The notes under the pieces: generated by a model | Told to the model about the DNA's origin: nothing | Database searches by the model: none | Seen by the model: the letters and a program-made list of their open reading frames with translations, nothing else | Shown here: positions 1-5,052 of the stretch, one piece after another | How the letters are laid out: the number at the start of each line of letters is the position of its first letter | Numbering within the stretch: the first letter of the stretch is position 1 | Source of the DNA: Myxococcales bacterium | GTDB lineage: Bacteria; Myxococcota; Myxococcia; Myxococcales; Myxococcaceae | Assembly: GCA_009885595.1 (NCBI GenBank) | Contig: VFKJ01000769.1 | Span: 1-9,421 of the forward strand | Reading direction: 5' to 3' | Length of the DNA: 9,421 nucleotides | Made by a program: the position numbers and the translations under genes

Positions 1-419
1 AGCCCGAACGCGATCGAGCCGACCGCGCCCGCGGTGTAGCGCCCGAAGCCGGGCAGGGTGAGCAGCGCGTCGACCGAGTCAGGCAGCTCGCCTTCGAAGC
101 GCGCCACCAGCTCCCGGGCGGCGAGGTGGAGATTTCTCGCGCGCGAGTAGTAGCCGAGCCCTGTCCACAGCCCGAGCACGTCCTTGAGCTCGGCCGCGGC
201 CAGTGACTTCACGGTGGGGAAGCGCCCGAGGAACTTCGTCCAGTAGCGCACCACGCGATCGACCTGCGTCTGCTGAAGCATCACCTCGCTGACCCAGACG
301 CCGTACGGATCGCTCGTGTTGCGCCACGGCAGGGAGCGCCTCGATCGATCGAACCACTGCAGCAGCTGGGTACGCACCTCGCGCTTGAGCCCTCTCGCGC
401 GCTCCACCGGACTGGTCAC
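1..419 (-). CDS. mutY: A/G-specific adenine glycosylase MutY (5' part, cut by window edge)
   Basis: Base-excision repair glycosylase that removes adenine mispaired with 8-oxoguanine or guanine. Reading on the minus strand from GTG at 419 gives 139 codons before the window ends, so the 3' part lies outside. Visible family signatures are LPWR (about residues 30-33), DPYGVWVSEVMLQQTQV (37-53, with the conserved catalytic Glu at 45), LWTGLGYYSRARN (84-96) and the helix-hairpin-helix LPGFGRYTAGA (122-132). The catalytic Asp, the iron-sulfur cluster cysteines and the C-terminal 8-oxoG-recognition domain would follow and cannot be checked. An in-frame TGA five codons upstream limits the start to GTG 419, or GTG 407 as second choice; no strong ribosome site is visible. 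The gene diverges from the membrane-protein gene at 453 with 33 bases between, so the two must share a compact promoter region. The fold family is certain, and MutY rather than Nth follows from the LQQTQV and TGLGYYSRARN forms. Confidence 0.95.
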   Translation of the reverse strand, partial: MTSPVERARGLKREVRTQLLQWFDRSRRSLPWRNTSDPYGVWVSEVMLQQTQVDRVVRYWTKFLGRFPTVKSLAAAELKDVLGLWTGLGYYSRARNLHLAARELVARFEGELPDSVDALLTLPGFGRYTAGAVGSIAFG

Positions 420-452
420 CGGCCCACCACATCACAAGTAAGGTGAGAGGCC

Positions 453-1010
453 ATGCTCGCCCTGCTCGCGGCCGTCACGCTCACCGCCCAACCGCTCGAG
501 CTCGAGGGGTGGAACCGGGACCGCCTGCAGACCAGCCGGGTGGGGATGATGGTGCTGGGCGCGTGGGCGGTGGGGAACATGGGCGTGGGCGCCTTTGGCT
601 TCGGGCTGGAGCGGGACGAGCGGCTGCGCTTCGTCCACCTCGGAAACCTGCTGTGGAACGCGGTCAACCTCGGCCTCGCGCTCAACACGCTCATCCGCGA
701 GTGGAACGCAGACCCCGCGGCGCTCAACGCGAAGCAGAGCCTCGAAGCGGCCGAGCAGCTCGAGAAGATCTTCTTCATCAACGGCGCGCTCGATCTCGGC
801 TACCTCGCGATGTCGGCGTTCCTGTGGCAACGCGGCGAGGCCACCAGCGATCCGCGCCTGGTCGGCCTGGGGCAGGCGCTGCTGATCCAGGGCGCGTTCC
901 TGTTCTGCTTCGACGTCACCATGGGAATTCTCAACGCGCGCCTCACGGGCCGGTTGCTCGAGGGCGTCACCGTGAACGTCACGCCGGTCGCGATCAGCGG
1001 CACCTTCTGA
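453..1010 (+). CDS. Small multi-pass membrane protein, possibly DUF6992-like
   Basis: 185-residue protein of unknown function. It has a short hydrophobic N-terminus (residues 1-13) followed by about four membrane segments, at roughly 30-51, 60-82, 107-125 and 138-160. Small residues and Asn/Trp inside the helices (GAWAVGNMGVGAFGFG, NLLWNAVNLGLALN) recall the DUF6992 group of small membrane proteins; that match is from memory and unverified. A charged, probably helical stretch (about 85-106, rich in Ala, Glu and Lys) separates helices 2 and 3. The ATG at 453 is preceded by AAGGTGAG about 5 bases upstream, an acceptable ribosome site. It diverges from mutY and is followed by 141 non-coding bases before the CAP lipoprotein gene. 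No catalytic motif is visible and I assign no function. It could equally be an orphan membrane protein of the myxobacterial lineage. Confidence 0.8.
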   Translation: MLALLAAVTLTAQPLELEGWNRDRLQTSRVGMMVLGAWAVGNMGVGAFGFGLERDERLRFVHLGNLLWNAVNLGLALNTLIREWNADPAALNAKQSLEAAEQLEKIFFINGALDLGYLAMSAFLWQRGEATSDPRLVGLGQALLIQGAFLFCFDVTMGILNARLTGRLLEGVTVNVTPVAISGTF

Positions 1011-1046
1011 AGGGCCTCCCAGGGATTCCTTGTGCACAGAAGAGGC

Positions 1047-1052
1047 TAGAAT
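1047..1052 (+). promoter_or_regulatory. Possible -10 element for the CAP lipoprotein gene
   Basis: TAGAAT matches the sigma-70 -10 consensus at five of six positions and lies about 100 bases before the GTG at 1152. No convincing -35 box is found at 16-18 bases upstream; TTGTGC at 1030-1035 is only 11 bases away. This is therefore a weak, composition-based call. Confidence 0.3.
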
Positions 1053-1087
1053 TACTGCTGATTTTCGGAACGTCCGGCACGACGGTG

Positions 1088-1118
1088 GGCACCTCGCCTC
1101 TCATGACCTGAGAGTGCC
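1088..1118 (+). other. Inverted repeat / hairpin between two genes
   Basis: CTCTCA (1098-1103) and TGAGAG (1109-1114) form a perfect 6-bp stem with a 5-base loop. Outer arms GGCA (1088-1091) and TGCC (1115-1118) can add four more pairs across an internal asymmetric bulge. No T-run follows, so it is not a standard intrinsic terminator. It would lie in the 5' leader of the CAP lipoprotein transcript if the TAGAAT at 1047 is used, or in the 3' end of the membrane-protein transcript. Confidence 0.4.
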
Positions 1119-1151
1119 GCATCGCCTCGAGGTATTGAGCGAGAACAAGAA

Positions 1152-2348
1152 GTGCGCCTCGCGTCTCTCGCCTGCTCGTTGTTCCTGACCGGCTGCGTCG
1201 GGCTCGCTGATCCCGCCCTGGTGACGAGCTCGCTCAATCCGGGCGAGACGGCCGACTCAGGCGCCGTGATCGCCTCGGCAGTGGACGGTGGGGTCGACAG
1301 CGGCACCCCGCAGACCGACGCCGGAACCCCGGCCAGCGATGCCGGCACTCCGGTGAGCGATGCCGGAACGCCGCCCGTCGACGCCGGGGTCGATCCCTGC
1401 GCGAGCATCACCTGCACCGCCACGGGGGCCCGCTGCGATCGCGCGCTGGCTCGCTGCGTGTGTGGGCCCGGCTTCAACGGCGACGGCACCACCTGCACCC
1501 CTGTCGTCCCCGGCAGCCCCGAGAGTCGCACCTCGGCCGAGGTCTGCACCGCTTGGCGCGCGGCGCAGACGCGACGTGAGACCGGCGACGGCTTCACGGT
1601 GAGCACCACCACCTGCGATCCCGGCACGCTCTCCCGCAACGCGCTCGACGACGCGCTCGCCCGGCTCAACTTCTTCCGTTGGCTGGTGGGCCTGGGCCCC
1701 ACCGCGGACACCCAGAGCGGCGATGACACCGCCCAGGCCTGCGCCGTCGTCTCGGCCTGGAACGCGGCCGGTCCTGCGGCGCACTTTCCGCAATCGACGG
1801 CGACTTGTTACACGCCCAGCGGTGCCTCGGGCGCGGGCTCGAGCAACATCGCCTGGGGCGCGCGCGACGCAGCCGATGCCATCGACCTCTGGATGATCGA
1901 CTTCGGCAACGAGACCACCTTCGGTCACCGCCGCTGGCTGCTCAACCCGCCGCTCAACCCCGTGGGCATCGGTCACTACCGGGGGGGCAACAACTACGGC
2001 TCGGCCTCGTGCATCAGCGTCTTTGGTGGCGGCGGCACCGGCCCCAGCCCCGCCTTCGTGGCCTTCCCTCCGCCCGGCTTTTCCCCCACGCCGCTCACCC
2101 AGTGGCAGTGGACGATTCACGGGAACATTCCGCTGTCCGGGTCCACGGCGACGGTGACGCGCACGGGCGACGGCCTGATGATGCCGACGCGCCTCGAGAT
2201 CCTCCAGGGCTCCTACGGGCAGGCGACGGTCGCGCTGTTCCGCGAAGGCTGGAGCCCGGTCTCCGGTCAGACGTACCACGTGCGCCTCGCCGGGACGGGC
2301 GGGCTGGGCGTGGTCGAGTACGACGTGAAGCCGACCGACTGTCCGTGA
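1152..2348 (+). CDS. Secreted lipoprotein with DAGTP linker, EGF-like module and CAP (SCP/PR1) domain
   Basis: 398-residue exported lipoprotein, start GTG 1152. Signal peptide residues 1-14 end in the lipobox LTG-C15, so maturation by signal peptidase II and lipid anchoring at Cys15 are expected. Residues 48-82 form a flexible linker of five 7-residue units (consensus SDAGTPx). Residues 83-115 hold six cysteines (83, 88, 95, 102, 104, 115) in an EGF-like pattern ending in CVCGPGFNGDGTTC. The CAP domain follows from about 158 to 290, with AHFP and GHRRWLLNP hallmarks. A beta-rich C-terminal part with TGDGLMMP and GWSPVSGQTYHV follows, as often accompanies CAP domains in myxobacterial proteins. 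CAP proteins are extracellular and their biochemical role in bacteria is mostly unknown. The start is supported by the position of the signal peptide, although no strong ribosome site precedes it. The next gene starts 13 bases after its stop, so co-transcription is likely. Confidence 0.9.
   Translation: MRLASLACSLFLTGCVGLADPALVTSSLNPGETADSGAVIASAVDGGVDSGTPQTDAGTPASDAGTPVSDAGTPPVDAGVDPCASITCTATGARCDRALARCVCGPGFNGDGTTCTPVVPGSPESRTSAEVCTAWRAAQTRRETGDGFTVSTTTCDPGTLSRNALDDALARLNFFRWLVGLGPTADTQSGDDTAQACAVVSAWNAAGPAAHFPQSTATCYTPSGASGAGSSNIAWGARDAADAIDLWMIDFGNETTFGHRRWLLNPPLNPVGIGHYRGGNNYGSASCISVFGGGGTGPSPAFVAFPPPGFSPTPLTQWQWTIHGNIPLSGSTATVTRTGDGLMMPTRLEILQGSYGQATVALFREGWSPVSGQTYHVRLAGTGGLGVVEYDVKPTDCP
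1293..1397 (+). repeat. Five 21-bp tandem units coding the DAGTP linker
   Basis: Inside the CAP lipoprotein gene, five consecutive 21-base units encode VDSGTPQ, TDAGTPA, SDAGTPV, SDAGTPP and VDAGVDP. The units are imperfect at DNA level but keep a GA(C/T)GCCGG core. The array sits exactly between the lipid-anchored N-terminus and the cysteine-rich module, so it acts as a surface linker. Such arrays can change length by replication slippage. Confidence 0.8.
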
Positions 2349-2361
2349 TAGGCGCGCCCGC

Positions 2362-3198
2362 GTGTCCAAGCCACTCGTCTTCGCCCTTCACGACAGCCTG
2401 ATGCTGTTGGCGCCTCCGGGCTGGACGAAGGTCGAGCTCTCCGTCGCGCGCACGCCGCAGGGGCTCAAGGTCACCGAGCTCAAGACCGAGGGCACCGGCG
2501 GCAAGGAACCCAAAGCCCCGCCGCAGCTCCACGTCGATCACCGCGAGGAAGCGCAGCGCCTGAGTGAAGCGCTCACGGATCTCTCCAGCGAGCTCGCAGG
2601 CCGCTGGGTGCCGGGCAGGGTGGCGATCGAACGGCCCGCGCCGGGCTTCGCGGACTGGAAGCTCTTGCGCGATGACGGCTCGGTGGCCTGGTTCACGCGC
2701 CTCGAGTCGGCCGAGCTGAAGACCTTGCTCATCACCGACGAGCTGTTCGACGCGCTCACCGGCACCGAGCGCGCGTTTCACGAGCTGCAGGGCCAGCTGC
2801 AGCAGCGGCTTGGCAAGGTGACCGGCTTCGCGTTCGATCCGGCGCACGGCATGCTGCGCGTCGATCGGCCGGGTGGCCCGCTCGAGCTCAAAGCGCAGCT
2901 GGTGGGCAGCTACCTCCCCGACGTCTTCACCTGGATGTGGAGCTGGAGCGACGAGCACGCTCAAGCCCCCTCCACCGATCGCGTGCGGCGCGTCTGCCAG
3001 CCCGAGCTCCAGCCCGACGGGCTGGCCGCGTTCTGGCGCCCCCACTTCCACTGCGACGAAGGCTTCGCGTGGGCGCTGGCGGGGCACGTGGCGGTGAGCA
3101 TCGGCGCGCGGGGGCTCTTCCGCGCGCAGCCTGCTCAAGCCGAAGGCGCGCTCTTCTTCGCGCTCCTGGAGTTGCCCCGCGGCGCAGCCGTTCAGTGA
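2362..3198 (+). CDS. DUF6882-like protein of unknown function
   Basis: 278 residues, start GTG 2362. There is no signal peptide or membrane segment, so it is probably cytoplasmic. The C-terminal half (about 165-272) resembles DUF6882 domains as I remember them. It has LVGSYLPDVFTWMWSWSDE, where a Trp-rich strand follows a GSY segment, then a helical part with EGFAWALAGHVAVSIGARGLFRAQP and a final hydrophobic strand LFFALLEL. The N-terminal half (1-160) is acidic and helical, with no motif I can name. The gene starts 13 bases after the CAP lipoprotein stop, which suggests one transcript, but no functional link between a surface CAP protein and a cytoplasmic DUF6882 protein is known to me. It ends 6 bases before the end of the convergent YiaA/B-type gene. 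The ribosome site is poor, so translational coupling is plausible. Confidence 0.8.
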   Translation: MSKPLVFALHDSLMLLAPPGWTKVELSVARTPQGLKVTELKTEGTGGKEPKAPPQLHVDHREEAQRLSEALTDLSSELAGRWVPGRVAIERPAPGFADWKLLRDDGSVAWFTRLESAELKTLLITDELFDALTGTERAFHELQGQLQQRLGKVTGFAFDPAHGMLRVDRPGGPLELKAQLVGSYLPDVFTWMWSWSDEHAQAPSTDRVRRVCQPELQPDGLAAFWRPHFHCDEGFAWALAGHVAVSIGARGLFRAQPAQAEGALFFALLELPRGAAVQ

Positions 3199-3204
3199 AA
3201 CGGA

Positions 3205-3495
3205 TCACATCGCAGGCTTGAGCGGGTCGTGCTCGGCGATCATGCGGCTGACCCGCGCGTCGTCGATGCGCTTGCGCAGCGACTCCGACTCGTGCTGATC
3301 GCGGACCGTCTTGGCGAGGCTGAAGGTGCTGCCCACCGAGAACAGCAGCCCCATCGCCATGAAGGCCTTCACCCAGACGTCGACGGGCAGGAACCAGATG
3401 CCCATTCCGGTGACGCCAGTCGCGAGCACGAACGAGATCCAGGTCTGTGCGACCCAGGCGGAGGAGTGAATCTGAGAGGCTTCGACTTTCGACAT
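3205..3495 (-). CDS. YiaA/YiaB-type two-helix inner membrane protein
   Basis: 96-residue membrane protein. Two hydrophobic segments, at about residues 14-36 and 42-60, are separated by a short turn containing Pro37 and Asp39. They are followed by KTVRD (62-66), the basic-acidic signature that closes the YiaA/YiaB two-helix domain. The remaining 30 residues are charged and probably helical. The function of this family is unknown. ATG 3495 is chosen because AGGGAG lies 6 bases upstream (3502-3507 on the plus strand) and because the homologous region begins soon after. The same frame stays open further upstream, but that extension would run through the terminator and tRNA-Glu and is not credible. 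The gene is convergent with the DUF6882-like gene, with 6 bases between the stop codons and no terminator between them. Its leader contains ACCACG/CGTGGT repeats. Confidence 0.88.
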   Translation of the reverse strand: MSKVEASQIHSSAWVAQTWISFVLATGVTGMGIWFLPVDVWVKAFMAMGLLFSVGSTFSLAKTVRDQHESESLRKRIDDARVSRMIAEHDPLKPAM

Positions 3496-3521
3496 GGTGT
3501 GCTCCCTGGTTGGTGACAGGG

Positions 3522-3553
3522 ACCACGAGACCACGCGCCATCGATTCCGTGGT
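3522..3553 (-). repeat. Direct and inverted ACCACG repeats in the leader of the YiaA/B-type gene
   Basis: ACCACGAG (3522-3529) is followed directly by ACCACGCG (3530-3537), and CGTGGT (3548-3553) is the inverse of the shared 6-mer. Either direct copy can pair with the inverted copy, giving two mutually exclusive 6-bp stems about 30-55 bases upstream of the ATG. This could be an operator or a leader structure; the function is inferred only. Confidence 0.35.
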
Positions 3554-3587
3554 GGAACTAACCGGCGGTCGATCGATAACTGGCAGA

Positions 3588-3630
3588 AACTAATCAGCCC
3601 CGGAGTTCCGGTGCCTTGGAACTCCGGGGC
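3588..3630 (-). terminator. Hairpin terminator after tRNA-Lys/tRNA-Glu
   Basis: A perfect 13-bp inverted repeat, GCCCCGGAGTTCC (3597-3609) and GGAACTCCGGGGC (3618-3630), with an 8-base loop. It starts 1 base past the tRNA-Glu gene on the minus strand. Read in that direction it is followed by TGATTAGTTT, which is T-rich but not a full U-tract. The position and stem strength fit an intrinsic terminator of the tRNA transcript, and also separate it from the YiaA/B-type gene downstream. Confidence 0.8.
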
Positions 3631-3631
3631 A

Positions 3632-3704
3632 TGACCCCGACGGGATTCGAACCCGTGTAACAGCCTTGAAAGGGCCGTATCCTGGGCCACTAGATGACGG
3701 GGCC
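3632..3704 (-). tRNA. tRNA-Glu (anticodon TTC)
   Basis: A 73-base cloverleaf on the minus strand. The acceptor stem GGCCCCG pairs with CGGGGTC (one G-T pair), followed by discriminator A at 3632. The D-arm region reads TCTAGTGGCCCAGGA as in bacterial tRNA-Glu. The anticodon loop is CTTTCAA with TTC at 3670-3668, and the T-arm is ACGGG-TTCGAAT-CCCGT. CCA is not encoded and must be added enzymatically. It lies 28 bases downstream of tRNA-Lys and directly before the hairpin terminator. Confidence 0.97.
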
Positions 3705-3732
3705 GTTCTGCGGTGCTGCGGTGCTGCTGCTG

Positions 3733-3805
<73 letters not shown>

Positions 3806-3813
3806 TCAATCAC

Positions 3814-4386
3814 TCACTTCTTCTGCTTGTCCGGTTCCACCACTACCTGCAACGACGTGGTGGCGCCCTCTACCTGAATCTTCACGGTCGTGGTGCCGAC
3901 ATCGAGCGGGAGAAGCGCGTTGTCGCCGACGATCTGGACGATCTTCCGGTCGGCCGACGAATAGAGCGCCTTGCGGTCGGTGAGCTCCTTGCCGCTCTTG
4001 CGGAAGGCCCTCACTTTCACGTGGGTGGACTGCTCGCCTTCCTTCAAGGTGAGCACCTTGGGCTCGACCTCGATGCGGTCGACGTAGATGACCTGCACGG
4101 TGGCGCGCGCCTCGACGTCGCCGGCCTTCGCGATCACCTCGGTCTCGCCATCGGCCACCGGGGTGAGCAGGCCCTTGGAAGTGACGGCCGCGATGGTGGG
4201 GTCCACCACCGACCAGGAGACGGGGGTGCGGGTGGCGCGGGCGCCGCTGCGGGCCATGCACTTGGCCTCCATCCACGTCTGCCCGTTGGGAGACTTGAAG
4301 ACCACGTCGGCCGGCACCAGATCGATGAAGTCGATCTTTTCGCAAGCACAGAGCAGCAGGACGCTCAGGAAGGCGAGGGTTCTCAT
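3814..4386 (-). CDS. Putative lipoprotein with bacterial Ig-like (BIG2-type) domains
   Basis: 190 residues. The N-terminal signal peptide MRTLAFLSVLLLCA ends at Cys15; the lipobox LCA-C has an unusual Cys at -2 but is otherwise acceptable, so an envelope-anchored lipoprotein is likely. Residues about 27-98 fit a BIG2 fold: VSWSVVDPTIAAVTSKGLLTP is the typical 'W-S-xx-P-xx-A-x-V-xx-G-xx-x-P' pattern, ending in GETEVIAKAGDVEARATVQV. Residues about 103-185 form a second, more diverged Ig-like unit (YSSADRKIVQIVGDN, then GTTTVKIQVEGATTSLQVVV). The C-terminus is lysine-rich. BIG2 domains are structural or adhesive modules of surface proteins; no enzymatic role is suggested. ATG 4386 has no good ribosome site. 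The gene diverges from greB with 37 bases between, and runs into tRNA-Lys after 8 bases, an unusual neighbour. Confidence 0.85.
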   Translation of the reverse strand: MRTLAFLSVLLLCACEKIDFIDLVPADVVFKSPNGQTWMEAKCMARSGARATRTPVSWSVVDPTIAAVTSKGLLTPVADGETEVIAKAGDVEARATVQVIYVDRIEVEPKVLTLKEGEQSTHVKVRAFRKSGKELTDRKALYSSADRKIVQIVGDNALLPLDVGTTTVKIQVEGATTSLQVVVEPDKQKK

Positions 4387-4404
4387 GGGCAGCGGCGCTT
4401 AGCG

Positions 4405-4413
4405 TGTTAGAGG
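4405..4413 (+). promoter_or_regulatory. Possible extended -10 promoter of greB
   Basis: TG-T-TAGAGG at 4405-4413 resembles an extended -10 element; transcription would start near 4420, only a few bases before the ATG at 4424. No ribosome site precedes that ATG (the run is GGCGCGCGCGCC), which fits a nearly leaderless mRNA. No -35 match is seen. The -10 match itself is modest. Confidence 0.35.
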
Positions 4414-4423
4414 CGCGCGCGCC

Positions 4424-4978
4424 ATGGCTCCAAAGCCCATCGACCACGAAGAGGTCACCGAGGATCCCGAGGAGCTCGCCGAGGACGACGAGCCCAGGCC
4501 GGCCGGCACGCTCTACATCACCCGCGCGGGCGCGGAGAAGCTGCGCGCCGAGCTCAAGCACCTGCTCACCGTGGAGCGGCCGAAGGTGACGGCCGAGGTC
4601 TCCTTCGCCGCCTCGCTGGGCGATCGCTCGGAGAACGCCGAGTACATCTACGGCAAGAAGCGGCTGCGCGAGATCGATCGCCGCCTGCGCTTCCTCGACA
4701 AGCGGCTGGAGAAGCTGACCGTCGTCGACCCGACCGAGCACAAGGACACCTCGAAGATCTTCTTCGGCGCCACCGTGACCCTGCAGAACGAGGAAGATGG
4801 GGTGAAGGTGAGCTACCAGCTGGTCGGGCCCGACGAGACCGATCTCAAGTCGGGGAAGATCTCGGTGGACTCTCCGGTCGGCCGGGCGCTGCTGGGGAAG
4901 AGGGCAGGTGCCGTGGTTACCGTCAATCGGCCCAGGGGCGAAGTCGACTTCGCCGTGGTGGCCATCAAATACGTATGA
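4424..4978 (+). CDS. greB: Transcript cleavage/elongation factor GreB
   Basis: Elongation factor that enters the RNA polymerase secondary channel and stimulates cleavage of backtracked RNA. It has 184 residues, against about 158 for E. coli GreB; the excess is an acidic N-terminal tail (1-27, rich in Glu, Asp and Pro). The coiled-coil domain spans about 30-103 and contains LGDRSENAEYIYGKKRLREID, with the tip acidic residues Asp67 and Glu70 equivalent to GreB D41 and E44. The C-terminal FKBP-like domain spans about 110-183, with KIFFGATVTL and ISVDSPVGRALLGKRAGAVVTV. The ERPKVT and YGKKRLREIDRR forms favour GreB over GreA. The start at ATG 4424 gives the acidic tail; the first conserved residue is Tyr31, and no in-frame ATG lies between. 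It diverges from the Ig-like lipoprotein gene and is followed after 72 bases (to the preferred TTG) by the PIN-PhoH gene, possibly in one transcript. Confidence 0.95.
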   Translation: MAPKPIDHEEVTEDPEELAEDDEPRPAGTLYITRAGAEKLRAELKHLLTVERPKVTAEVSFAASLGDRSENAEYIYGKKRLREIDRRLRFLDKRLEKLTVVDPTEHKDTSKIFFGATVTLQNEEDGVKVSYQLVGPDETDLKSGKISVDSPVGRALLGKRAGAVVTVNRPRGEVDFAVVAIKYV

Positions 4979-4995
4979 AGGCAACGGAGCGCGCG

Positions 4996-5004
4996 TGCTT
5001 TAGT
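4996..5004 (+). promoter_or_regulatory. Possible extended -10 promoter before phoH
   Basis: TG-C-TTTAGT combines the extended TG motif with four of six -10 matches (T.TA.T). Transcription would start near 5011. This overlaps the GTG at 5003, and so argues for translation from the TTG at 5051. No -35 element is obvious, as is usual for extended -10 promoters. It is also possible that the gene is simply read through from greB. Confidence 0.35.
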
Positions 5005-5032
5005 GCGACTCCGAAAAGCGAGCAGTTCACCA

Positions 5033-5052
5033 CTCCCACCGGGGGCTTTTTT
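5033..5052 (+). promoter_or_regulatory. Short hairpin plus T6 tract overlapping the probable phoH start
   Basis: CTCCC (5033-5037) and GGGGG (5041-5045) can pair around an ACC loop with one T-G pair, followed by C and six Ts (5047-5052), the longest T run I noticed in this GC-rich window. The form is that of a weak intrinsic terminator or attenuator. The G-run is also the only ribosome-site candidate for the TTG at 5051, so folding would hide it. The stem is short, so confidence is limited. Confidence 0.4.

Noticed and set aside
79..435. 118-codon minus-strand frame starting with ATG near 435
   Set aside because: It is frame-shifted relative to mutY, whose conserved motifs are unbroken in the neighbouring frame from GTG 419.
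1257..2369. 370-codon open frame antisense to the CAP lipoprotein gene
   Set aside because: Composition is dominated by Arg, Ala and Gly with no motif, while the plus-strand frame has a signal peptide, repeats and a CAP domain.
2095..3138. 347-codon open frame antisense to the DUF6882-like gene
   Set aside because: A shadow of GC-rich codon use; the plus-strand frame has family-like segments and a plausible position after the CAP gene.
3496..3690. Upstream extension of the YiaA/B-type protein by 65 residues
   Set aside because: It would cross the hairpin terminator and most of tRNA-Glu. The ATG at 3495 has a good AGGGAG site and starts just before the first membrane helix.
3705..3732. CTG/GTGCTG-rich short repeat between the two tRNA genes
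   Set aside because: It is only 28 bases long and imperfect; it reads as an ordinary tRNA spacer.
3806..4984. 392-codon open frame on the minus strand covering greB antisense and part of the Ig-like lipoprotein gene
   Set aside because: It overlaps a certain greB gene on the other strand, is rich in Arg, Gly and His as expected of a GC-driven shadow frame, and shows no family motif.
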